This document shows positions 47,066 to 58,501 of a DNA stretch of 64,000 nt, piece by piece. The stretch is taken from assembly GCF_048771995.1 (NCBI RefSeq), contig NC_133027.1, positions 102,112,501 to 102,176,500 on the forward strand, given 5' to 3'. The stretch comes from Taeniopygia guttata. Lineage: Eukaryota > Chordata > Aves > Passeriformes > Estrildidae. Both the position numbers and the translations under genes were made by a program. The notes under the pieces are model-generated. The model did no database searches, was not told where the DNA came from, and worked only from the letters and a program-made list of their open reading frames with translations. Each line of letters starts with the position of its first letter. Within the stretch, counting starts at the first letter, position 1.

Positions 47066-48584
47066 ATTTTGAGTGTGTTTGTCTTGTTTACTGGGAGTAA
47101 CGCTTGATTTTGATGAGACCAAATAGAGGCAAAGTCCAGGAATTACTTCTGTCCAAACTGGTAAATTGTGGTTTCTTCTTGTGTTAGTGCAGGTCAGCGC
47201 AAAACTCTTGCATCAGTGTTAGATGAATTTTAATAATTTCCTTTCACATTGCCAGTGAATACTTTTGTCTCTACAGAAGCCATCTTAGGAAAATTTTCAC
47301 AGTAAGAAAGGTAATTTGAATAAAATGGTAACAGGTAATTTGAGTTTCTTTTCTTGTGTTATTTAGCTGTTATGTCACAATATGTGGAAAGTACCTGGAA
47401 AGCACAAGGAGAAAAATGGGAAATCTCGTGCATGAGGAAAAGCCTTTAGATAAGTGTGTAGGGGGAGAATATGTGCATAAATGTAGACATCAAGGTAAAT
47501 GCTTTTTCCTTTTCTTTTTCTTCCAGAAAATTTGAATATTTGCACAATCTGATGTTGCAAGTTTTAAATGCTTAACACTTCTAAAAGAATAAATTACTTC
47601 AGTGCCTGAATTTGTAGATAACTGTCAGCTTCAAAGGATCAAGTGAGTTGGAAGGAGTGTCTGGAGAACTCAGTATAAGCAGGTATCAGGCAGAATATAG
47701 AAACGAGGGGAGTACAGCTAATATAACAGAGACCTAGATGTACTTTTATGTATTAATTAAGACTAATTGTGCTACAAAAAGCAGATTTCAGTGGTTCTGC
47801 TTTTAGTGTAAATGTAGGATACTCACTTCCCTCTCCACATCTCTGTCACACTGGGTTTCCCAAACTGCTTGTTACAAGAATTGTGTTGCTTCCATAAAAA
47901 TTAAGAATGAATGAAAATTCACCTATCTAATATTTTTTCAACTACCCTTACAAAAAGGACTATCTTTGGCTTTGGAATATCTTTGCTGTGAGCTGGCTAG
48001 CTCTCTTAAGATATAAGTACTTTGCACTCTTGATTAAGCAATTAAGAGAAACTGAAATCAGTACTGTGAAATGCACATTAAAGCTATAGGGATGAGATGG
48101 AAAGAGCCATTTCAGCTTCTGCTTGAGGAGTGAACTCATCTGAAGTTCCCCTTGGAGTACGTAAAGCACAAAGGGGAGGGGTAGTTGAGGTGTGCAGTCT
48201 CTGGGGTGCTTGTTGCCTTTCATTCCACCCAGTGAGCCAGGGCAGGGTACTAAACCTGGCCAGAAGCACTGGCTTGGACTTCTCCCTAGGGTTATTTTCC
48301 TGGGCTACAGGGAGGGTGCCAGGGCAGCTCCTGTCCTTTCGGGGTGGGCACTCACTGGGGCAGGACTGGGGGGTGATGGGAACATCAGTGCTGGTGCTCG
48401 TCCCTGAGCCTGCCACCCTGGCTGGACTGGACACACCCTCCTTTCATCCTTCCTTGGTGCTGGTGGTGTGACTGGAGCTGGGAGATGGGGACTGGGGAGC
48501 AGGTGAGCCTCCCCTGGTGAGCACACCGGGTACCAGCTCTGTGCTGGGACTGGCTGCCGATTTCAGTGGTTGAAAATAGTGCTG

Positions 48585-48735
48585 CCAGCCAGAAACTTCC
48601 AACTGCAGCTCTGCTAATGACTGCTGTTGTGGTTTTGGGCAACTCCCTTGGTTGTCTTTGAATCAGCTCCCCTTTCAGTAAGAAGAGGATGGTACTTACT
48701 GTTGAAGTGATTAATTATGGTTCTTCAGATGTTGA
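48585..48735 (+). mobile_element. MIR-like SINE relic
   Basis: The order of words follows the MIR family: CTCTGCTAATGACTGCTGTTG, then GGGCAACTCCCTT, a pyrimidine-rich part with CCCCTTTCAGTAAGAAG in place of the usual 'ctgtaaaatgg' core, then GGTACTTACTGTTGAAGTGATTAA. Several consecutive blocks in the correct spacing make it more than a chance match, although each is diverged. Confidence 0.5.
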
Positions 48736-51700
48736 AGTCCTGCCATGTATTCTTACCCTTGGCATGGCAAACTTTCTCTGCTTTTGTTAAGCCTGGCTCC
48801 AGGAAGATGACCAGAGTGCCAACCACCACTACCAGTCTTTTGAATCTTGGCCCCTCTCTTCCTCTTTTCCTTTATCTCTGCATCTCCCTCTTGACTGTCC
48901 ATTCTTCATATAAAACCTTTCCTAAATTAAAGACAGGGTGCCAGATAGAATTAAAAGGAAAATTTTAGTTGAGGCTCTAGCAGTGAGGTTAAGGGTTTGC
49001 TATTGGTGTAGTGAGATACAGAAATGTTCTGCTTTTTTCTCTGAAACCCATTCCATGTCAAGGTTGTGCAGTTTCCAAGCTCAGAGTTGGCTGCCAACTT
49101 CAGACATGCTAGTGACTTGCTGGTTTTTAAAAAATATTTTAAATACACAAGTCTAAAAATAATATTTGGGGGAATGGCTGAGTGAAAAATTGCAAAATTC
49201 ATATATGAGATTATATTTAACTTAACCCCCCCAAGATATTTAAATTAAAATATTAGTTAAGGTAGCCAGACAGAGCTCAGAGAACACCAAAAGCTAGTTT
49301 GCTAATCTCCCACAGAATATGTTGTCGTCTGGGTTCATGAGTGACCTCCAGCTGCAGGTGTTAACATCCTGCTCCAGGTGGAAGAGAGGATGTGTTGAGG
49401 GGGCTGGGAGTTCTCCCTGTTACACCCACTGGGGTGTTGGGGCTGTAAGGAGCAGGCAGCTCTCAGTGCTCCTGCTGGGTGCCTGTCTGCAGCCCAGGTG
49501 GCCAAGCATACTGGGGGGACTCTGTCTACTCTCTGGTGACTTGTGGACTTCATAAAGCTCCAGAAATGGGCTTTAGTTTTAGAAAATACTGTCTTTGAAG
49601 TACTTTCAAAGGCTTCTGAACCCAAATTGAGCATCTGGTGTCTGTTCATCCTGTCCTGCTAGAGCAGATCATGAACTCTCACTCAGTGATTTCTATAGTG
49701 AGTCCATAACTTCTGCTGTTACCTTACAGAGATATCCTTTCTTGACTATAAATGACAGTAGGAGACCTGTCCCATTTTTGTTTCTCTTTATCCATGGAGA
49801 CATGTAATAGAGTACATGGATGTAGTATAATGCATACTGCTTTTGTTAAACACAAGTTGTTATCAGTTAAAAAGTAGACAGAGACATAGATGGATATCAT
49901 AAACTTTGTTTCTCAAACCTGCCATTTCCATACTTGGAAATCACTTCACATACCTTGTTTATCCACACAAAAATTTGAATCTCCAGCACCAATTAACATC
50001 AGGTAGAGCAGCAGAACAGTAGATTGCTGGGTGTCCTGGAGCTCTGGCAACAGCCTTGAGTACTCTGAACTGAGGCCTTGGAGCACTTTGAAGACAAATG
50101 AACCTTGATTTGAATATTCTAATGGTGTGTAGGGTAATGGTGCTTCTGAAGAGCTGTGCTCCAAGGGCCATACTTGCTAGAATTACTTGAATGCAGAGGT
50201 CTTTGTTTGTGAATGGGTAGTACTGCTGCAGTGGGAAAGATGTTAATGCCAAAGGAATTGCACAAGATTTTAGTCAGCTGGATAAGATAGAAAGTGGTTC
50301 TCTGAGAAACAGCATTTAGCAAGCTTGCTGTCAATGAGTTTCTGAGCATACTGCGTGTCATATCAATCAACTGTAATTATGTACGGTCAGGCAGAGAAGA
50401 TTAATTCTGAATTCTTCAAAACCATTTCATCTGACCAGAAGCATCTTTTGGGGGTCTAGCTTTGGCTAATGTATTCTTTATCTTCTGAGTAAATTTTGGT
50501 AGAGACATTTAGCCATTTTGTTGGTAAGTCACTGATAACCATTATCCTCTTGGATAAGCCAAATATGCAGACTGTTTAAACTCTTGATATAAGATGTATT
50601 CTCTGAATCTTTCACTGTTCTTGTGGTATTTTCTTTTTCAAAGTGAATAGACCAGAAATGCATGTTGCCCTTGTTGTTACTGTTTTTTAGATCACACTCT
50701 CCCTCCCTGCTTTGCCTTATACAAAATAATGCTCTTATCCACCCAAAGGCTATGCTTCCTCGCTTAGCTGCAGATTTGTTCAGGAAATTTAGTGTCTAGG
50801 TGGTGTCTGCTGTAACCCCCTGTCATTTTTTACAGGATTACTGCCTTCCCAAATGCAGTTCCCCAAGGGTATCTCTCTGAGTTCTTTATTTTTTTTTTTT
50901 TTTTTTAATTCCTAGAAGTTTGTAATTTTGTGTTATGGCTGTATTAAAACCAGCTGCTGCTCTGACAAAGTATACCTATCTTAAAGTATACTTTACTATA
51001 AAGTAACCTTACTAGTTTTTTGCTTACCATTGCTCCAGGTTTCATGTTCTGTACAGATGACAAGAATTGGTTTTATATTTTCCTTCTGATCCCTGGTAAT
51101 GGCAATGGACAGCATCCCATCAGTCCCCCAAGATTCCAAGAAAAAATACAAGAGGAGGTACATGATGTCATTACAAATAACACAGGATTTTGTATCATTG
51201 AACTTCTTCTACTCTGCAGTTTAGGTTTGTGTGAATATAATTACAGCTTTGAATTCTTTCTTTTAAATATTGCATGTATGTGGGGGAGTAGTTGTTTTGG
51301 TTTTGCTAAGTAGCATTTTTCCAGACAATTGCATTCATACCACTTGTGTTCTTTTTTAAAGGTTAAATTTAATATTGATAGGGTTTTGGGTCTAGTTTTT
51401 ATATGAGATTAAGTTGCACATTTACCATCAGCTAATAGTCAAAAGGTACAGTCTCACAAAGACTTGGCTAAAACTAAATGAATAGCTCTCAATTTCCTGT
51501 GGGTGTGGGGTTTTGTGTGTGTGTGTGCACTGCTTACCAATAAGGAATGGAGCAACTTTCTTCTGAGATAGCTATGCTGCCAACTTTTATAGTGCTGAAG
51601 TAATTTTGTTAAACAGGAGGAAGAAAAAAAGTTCATAAATTGTCAAAAGGAATTTGACTGCAGTGTGTGCCAGCAGGGTTGGGTCTGTTTTTCCTCCTCC

Positions 51701-53869
51701 ATTTTATCAGGAGGAAAGTAGGCTTGTTGCTTTTGTACTTTATTGGCCTTTTGCTTTCAAATGGTGAGCCTTTAGAGTATACTGCTTTTATGATTTATTT
51801 CAACAATTGCCTGTGACTGTAGTATTTGAACACACCTCGTGGAGATTAAAAAGGTCAAGACATTTACTTCCATAGAGATGTTGTACACAGTCTCATTTTG
51901 GGCATCTCGCTGTGGAGTGACTCAGTTGCCTTGGGGCAGTGTGGGAAGGCTGCAGGGATTTGAGTGATGGTACCCCCCCACCAAAGCCATCTTCTGCTGG
52001 TCAGGGTTTGGTCTCTGTTTGGTCTGTCTGTCACAGGCTCAGATGAATTTTACCTCTAATACATGCTAGTGTTGTCACTTAGGTCTTGTGCATTGCTAGG
52101 TGTTACTCTAATGGTGGCATGCTATTTCCTCTGCAAAGGAGAAGTGTGCACATTCTGGCCCTTACCTGGCTGTGCTGTTAAAAGACAGGGAAACGAGTAG
52201 ACCTGTCTGTGTACCACTTAAACTTCCTCTGGATTTCTTGAGTAGACAACTTGGAAGAACAAATTATCTCTGTCCTTTTTATTTCTGCTTTCTTCTCATG
52301 ACTTGCAGCTTAAAATATCATCCCCTTTAGTAGCCTTAAGAGAGGTAGGTGATCAAGTCTTCATTAGAAGTGTTCTCTGAAGTTGAATTGGTTACACCAT
52401 CAATCCCACTAACAAAGCTCAGAGGAAGTAGAGCTTTTTGACACCATACCAGAAGGATACCCAGCCATCTTTTACTGACTGCAAAACATGCCTGGGATAT
52501 ACCTGTGCAGCTGGCTGTGTAACTTTTTACTTTTATGATCTTTTGGATGGCCCTTGCTGCCTAGAAAACTTAGCATTTCTACCACGAGATTGTTGGAGCA
52601 CTCTCCAGGGATGTTTGCATGATCTGTAGGAATTGTTAAATGTGTGCTCCATGTGTCACTGACTCAGGGAGCAGCTGTTGTTCCTCAGCTCTGGTTTGGG
52701 GGTCGGAGCCAGATGAGGGTGTGTTCTTGCTTCTCCAGTTTTCAGATGTGGTGTGAGGGAATGAAAGGAATAAGATGGCATGTGCTAAATAACCCTGATG
52801 AAGAGTGAGTCTTGAATTATTTGTAGCTCTGATTACCTAAGACACAAAAGGAGGTGAAACCTCTTGTTTAATGCAGCCTTCAGCAGGATCAGTAGTTAAG
52901 GATTATCTGGAGGTTAATGAAGTTCTGACATTGCAGATGGTATTACCTGAGGTTTGAGTGAAAGTAGCAATGGCCACTGTTCAGCAAAATCATAGGTAAT
53001 AGTGGTTAATACAATGTATCCTCTTACATCATTACAGTGCTTTTATTGAAACAAGAAAGATGACTGTATGGCCAGATGTGGATGAATCCTGGTGCAAGAA
53101 TCAAAGCAAGCAATACTCTTTAGGCACTAGTGAGTCACATACAGTTTGGAGATCCTGTGCTGTTTGTCATGCAAGGCAAATTCACATTTGTATAGGCTGC
53201 CTTTTTTTCCATGTATGACTTTGCTGTCGCTACTGAGTAAATTTTAAATTATTTCCTTATGTTTTTAGCTGTTCATGTAATATTGAAGTGTTAATATTTT
53301 TATGATTGCTTGTCCTCTTTCATATATGTGTATATTTTCTCCTTATGAAAGAAGTACACTTTTATTTAATTGTAGAATAGCACCTGGAGAATAGTTGAAG
53401 GTGAGAGATAGGCCTTCTATGTTACTTTTCTCCTGTTTAAAACAAATTGAGACTTACGTGATATTTACTATCAGTCTCTTGCTGATCCAGGGAAATAATT
53501 TTTAAAGACCAGGTCCTGAGAGTATTCTTTTAATTTGGAAGGGGTTAACATGAGCTTTTCATGTTCAGGTGGTGTAGCTAGGACATAGAAACACAACCAT
53601 ATAGATTGCTGTAGGTGGGAATGTGGTTTGTATAAATAGTTTTCTTAGCAGGTGATGAACTTTTTCCTTAATCATTTAATTACTTAATTTCAGGAAATCT
53701 TTGAGGGAAGAAAATGTCTGGGAAGCTCTGCCAGACACCTCCATAGGCGTGGCAGTAGAGAAAGAAAGGGGCTATGACATCTGAAGTTGGATGCAGGAAG
53801 CATTGGAGCAAGACTTGGCCAGAAATGCTGAAATACAGATTTTATGGACACAGGACATGAGGATTTCTG
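48736..53869. other. Intronic-type DNA, no gene seen
   Basis: Contains a MEF2-type CTAAAAATAA (49152-49161), a T18 run (50889-50906) and a short GT repeat at about 51514-51526. No exon was recognised. ORFs up to 104 codons lack motifs. Confidence 0.5.
50889..50906 (+). repeat. T18 homopolymer
   Basis: A run of 18 T after GTTCTTTA. No adjacent element was recognised. Confidence 0.8.
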
Positions 53870-53935
53870 GTGGTTAGCCCAACAGCAAGTCACTTCAGCC
53901 TCAGAGTTTCCACCTGTGTGAGACAATTTATAATA
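53870..53935 (+). mobile_element. MIR-like fragment
   Basis: AGCAAGTCACTTCAGCCTCAG followed by AGTTTCCACCTGTGTGAGAC resembles the central MIR block (the segment that normally reads 'aagtcactt...cctcagtttcc...ctgtaaaa'). It is only about 65 bp and diverged, so this is tentative. Confidence 0.35.
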
Positions 53936-54613
53936 CAAGCCTAAGAAGTACTGTGAAAGTACTAAATTACTGCTTTCGGTGGAAGATCACAGGATGCTCT
54001 GAATAAAGCTTTACAAAAGTGCATAGTGTTCTTACACACAAACTATTTGGTATTAATAGTATCTCTTAAATGACAAGAAAAGTGAAATGTGCCAGATTTG
54101 TGAAGCTGGAGAAATGTTTGCTCATTATTTTGAAAGAGATGGAAAGTGCAGATGGCGAAGGGAGGATTGAAACCTAGGTTTGGAGCAAAAAGTCCTTTGG
54201 GCTGTCATCATGGATGTGGTTTGGAAATCCTTCATTTTGTTACCTTGTGCCTGCCAATTGGCTTTGTAGGTGGCTGAGCATATTTCTGAGCAGGTTGAGA
54301 GGGAAGAGGGTGTTCACCAGTGCAGAGTAGTGCAGGGCAGAGGAAGCTGCTGCGCAGACTCTCTCTTTGAAGATGTGGCAAACCAGGAACTGCTGTAGTC
54401 CTTTTCTTAAATAGGAAATACATGCATCCACAAAAGAAAAGTGACTGGCTGGAGCCTATGATAGAAATATGAAGTTGCAAGAAGTAGTCTTTCAGCCTAC
54501 TTTGGTGTTTGGATAATACTTCAAAAGCTGAAATAAAGGCCGATGTGCAACCTGCCTGCAGAATAACAGCTGGTGGCATTTTAACCTGCACATCCACAGA
54601 ATGATTGTGCTTT
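53936..54613. other. Non-coding DNA, nothing recognised
   Basis: It includes a 121-codon minus-strand frame (54232-54597) with a hydrophobic and Pro-rich composition and no motif, treated as chance. Confidence 0.4.
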
Positions 54614-54832
54614 CATTGAATCACTGAATGTTTGGGGTTGGAGCTTAGGGATCATCTCCTTCCAACCCCCCTGCCTTGAGCATGGATACCTCCCACTAGA
54701 CCAGGCTGCTCAGAGCTCTATCCAACTTGGCCTTGAACACTTCCAGGGATGGGGCATCCACAGCTTCTCTGGGCAGCCTGTGCCAGTGCCTCACCACCCT
54801 CACAGGAAGGAATTTCTTCAGAAGTACAGCGA
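54614..54832 (-). mobile_element. CR1 LINE 3' fragment, inverted
   Basis: The minus strand encodes the last codons of CR1 ORF2 (VVRHWHRLPREAVDAPSLEV, then FKAKLDRALSSLV and a stop at 54696-54698), followed by the short CR1 3' UTR ending at CAACCCCAAACATTCAGTGA near 54620-54640. The 3' end is cleaner than in the copy at 9921, but the fragment is strongly 5'-truncated, with similarity ending near 54832. Confidence 0.92.
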
Positions 54833-55397
54833 TGCTTTTATCCATGCTGCTTGGTGTCACTGAGATGAAGGCACTCTTCATAGTGGGGGGATCATTGCAG
54901 CCCTGTCTCTAGCTTCAGAGTGTCTCTGCCCATGCTCCAGTTCTCCTCTGCCACAGGCTTGATGTGGGCTTACAGAGATGGTTTGGTTTGCTTGAAACCA
55001 GCTCACAGAGAATGGGAAAGATTCCCGTTGTCTCAGATGGCTGGAGCCTCTTGATGTATTTCAGTTGAGTTGTTAACAGTAAGGCGTGACCTTTCTGTGA
55101 GCAGGTGAGAAGTGAAAATTCTGCCTCTCCCTTGCTTGGATACTAGCATGCTCAGAAATGAGGAAATAGCTTTAACTTTGTGATGGAGGCCAAAACACTA
55201 AAAAAAAACCCAAACCCACTTATTCAGAGAAGTCAGTTCTCAGCTTGATTATTTAGGAGCAACTGCATGAGGGTCAGAGTGTGTTCTCCAGATGGACAAG
55301 TTGGCCATCCTTTGTTAGGTATGGCAAATGAAACATTTCAATTTTAAATGAGCTGTTGGAGATATGTTCTAATATCCTAGGGAAGGCTTTGTGGCTA

Positions 55398-55423
55398 GTA
55401 ATTAATTCTGGTAATTAATTCTG
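55398..55423 (+). repeat. Perfect 13-bp tandem duplication
   Basis: GTAATTAATTCTG occurs twice in tandem. Each unit carries a TAATTAAT homeodomain-type core, so the event doubled a potential binding site. Confidence 0.85.
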
Positions 55424-58400
55424 CTGTTGGGCTAGGGTTCAACAAAGGGTTGCATATGTTTTATTTAGGCAACACTAACCTGAGGAGTTGTGTTGAAATT
55501 TCTTTGACCTTTGCTAAAAAGTTAAAGCCCTATTAAAGTTTAGCCTGGGAGAACACCTTTAGGTCTACATTGTATTCCATGTTCTGGGAATAAATCCATA
55601 CAGGAAAAACAGCACTGAGCACTTCAGTCTAGATCCTTCTTTTCAAGGGAATCCTCTCATGCATGCTGTAACATCAGCTGACCCCACCACCTCTGGCTCT
55701 GCTGTGATGATGGGTTCAGATTCTTTTGCCCGTGCTCCCCTTTATACTGTTACACCGCTGCAATGCTGGTGCCATTTGTCTAAAAGATAAAGTGCTCTTA
55801 TTCTAAAAAAGTGAAGGTAGTACAACTGAATTGCTACTTTTGTCTATAAATATTACTGCTATTTAATAATGATGGTAGGAAGTCTCTTTTTTGGGCTGAA
55901 AGCAGAAGCAGCACTGTTCTGACTCAAGTTCAACCACAGTTTTTGTTGTGTTTTTTTTTTTTTCCCTAAGTCATTAAATGTTTTATTATATTTAAAAAAC
56001 CAAAACAAATATTTTTGTTCTGGAAGAATGAGTATCTGATATGACAGCATAGAACGAAAGTTTATTAGGCATATACAGTTGAAATAAGTTAACTTGTTTA
56101 AACTGTATTGTAGAAGCAGTGCTTCTGCATTTGAAAAAGTTTCATGACTTCATATAACCATATCAACATGTTTCCATAGTTAATTTCCAGCCTACAATTG
56201 TATTATCCCTTGTCTAATGGAACATCATAATATTAAGTAAACCAATAACCCTAACGTTAATGTTGCTGATGTTTTATTAGATACTACATAAAGAAAAAAA
56301 TCCAACCAAACACCAAAACAACAACAAAACAACAAACTGCAATCCTGCACTGACTTAACCAGGATATGTTTTAACTCGTTAAGTTTTTCTATAGGGTGAA
56401 AGTGGAGGTCACATCTAAAAATGATGAATCCAATGCCCAGAATGGACCAGCACACCACAATATGCTGTTGTGTACTGTTGCTTGAGAGGACATCAAATAT
56501 GCACTCAGTGCTATTCAGTGCTTTTCTGCAGAGAAGAACAGACTTGATGCTGGGACTTCCATCACATTTAAATATGTCCACATATATGCAGCAAATAGAG
56601 AATTAATGTAGTGAGTATGAACAGATGATGAGGCAATGTGATTACTTGGAAAGGAAAGGGAGAAGTAACAGCTTTAGTATGTAGAACTGAGATAGTTATA
56701 TTTCAGGGTCACTGGTAATTATACTGAACAAAGCTATTTCTTTCTAAAATTTAAAATGCCACCAAAAATCAGGGATATGGCAAATATGTCCTCCGTCACA
56801 CAGGGAATTAATTTCCTTTTGGGGTGGGCTTATTTGAGTATTCTGAATGTTAGCACAGGCCAGTCCAACTCTGTACGTTATGTAGAGGGTAGGGTTTGCT
56901 ACATTCAGGAGAGAGTTTACACTGGAAGGGAGCTGGGGTGATGGGAAGAAGCTAACAATGCACAGAGGCCTTGCAGCACTGCTGAAAGACTGGATGTGTT
57001 TCTTGGATGCAAAAGCCAAGCATGTTTTCTAGGAGCGTATCATGTTTTACCAGTGTGTGATGGCACAGGATCATTACTGGAATACAGAGTCCAATTCTTA
57101 CGTGCCTGCAGAAAGCTGAGATTGATTACAGTTGGAAAACCTGTTTTACTGTTAGACTTTTCTTTTCTAAATAAAAAGCTCTGCATGCTTGCGTCAAGTG
57201 AAGTGGATGAGTTGTATTTTGCAAATATCTATAGAGGAAAAAAAAAGTACAAAACTCTTGAGTTTAGTAAGAGGAGGTGTAATGAGATTGAATAGCTGAA
57301 AGTTGAAACCAGAAGAATCTGAGCTATTTGTAACACACAAATAATTAAACAGAATAAATTATTTGCTAAAACAGCTCCCTTTGGATGTGACAGAGTCCTA
57401 ATCACTTGCCTGGGAATTAGACTACATGTTTTTAGCAAGGGAGGGTATTGCTGTGTATGTGTTTTAGCAAGCCATGTATCTGCATGTAGGTCTGTGGCAC
57501 ACCTTGGGTGGAAGGTCAGACTGGTGATTGCAATGGCCTCTTCTGCTTTCCACATCTGTGGGAGGTGATGCTGTGCAAATACTGTACCAGCCCAGTCTCC
57601 TGATTGGGAGATACGGTATTTCTGATCTCCTGAGTATCATCTCTAGGAGGCTAGTAAGCTTTGCTTGTTTTGTTGTTTCTTTCCTCTCTTTGGCAAATCT
57701 GCTGGGTTTTGATTTGTGATTCAGAAGGGAGAAAAGAGAATTTCAGTCCTGCCCAGCCATCCATGGTGGAGAGTGGCTTCTGTAGCTAGATATCAGGGAA
57801 TCCTGAGGGCTTTGGGGTTTTTTTATTTAATAGTTGAGGGTGTGGGGTTTTTTGGTTTGTTTCTTTGAGGAAGATTAAAGGAGTCAGATAAGTCAAGTTT
57901 TGCATGGTTGCAGGTATCCTGCTGGAGGAAAGAACGGGACAAGCAGAATAGAGGGGACAAGGAACTTATGATCAAGGGTTTTATTCAATTTTTGTTTCAT
58001 CTTCTGGGAAGTGGGGAAAATTGCACAGGAGGGAGCTTCCATCATTAGGCTGGTTTTCCAGATTCACTCTGTATCAGTAACAACAGATTATTTTTCTTTT
58101 CCTGGCAACTCTTTTTTTCATCCATATAAAATAAAATCTGTGTTAATCTAATTTCTCACAGAGAGGGGTTTCCATCTCTGTTTCAAACTTCTGGCACACT
58201 TTTTACAATGTGTTGCCATGTGTTCCACAGGGAGAGGGAAATCAACACTAGTTGAGTTGCCTGCCTGCCTCTGGATGTGCCTCTTTGGGTTGGAGTAGGG
58301 GACACAGGTTGGAAGTAGAGATATGCAACACTGCAGCACCTGGGCAATGGACCCAAGGTGGCAGTTTCATATTATTCACAGGGGTGAAAATAAAATTCAT

Positions 58401-58485
58401 AAATGCAATTTAAAAGCAAAGGAATTGCACATCTTGTCCCCACAGTAGCAACGCATTGTGTAGAAGACTCTATCTGGAGATATAA

Positions 58486-58501
58486 GATATATTAATATAT
58501 C
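58486..58501. repeat. 16-bp AT palindrome
   Basis: GATATATTAATATATC is self-complementary, in AT-rich DNA. It is probably unremarkable but could extrude. Confidence 0.5.

Larger units (their letters stand above)
32696..48584. other. Intronic-type DNA, no gene seen
   Basis: A long T- and G-leaning stretch without recognised exons. Homopolymers lie at 34345-34363, 38114-38136 and 47049-47065. A 17-bp tandem duplication lies at 34695-34728. ORFs of 90-139 codons around 37.6-40.8 kb and 42.2 kb have no supporting motif. The patch 44570-44790 is a little richer in G+C and CpG but short of an island. Confidence 0.5.

Noticed and set aside
48084..48642. Cluster of 65-116 codon ORFs on both strands
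   Set aside because: Local GC rise lengthens frames on both strands; no motif, splice context or frame preference.
51514..51526. GT microsatellite
   Set aside because: Only about six to seven GT units; too short to treat as a notable repeat.
54232..54597. 121-codon minus-strand ORF
   Set aside because: Composition varies irregularly, there is no domain, and it lies next to a CR1 tail in non-coding DNA.
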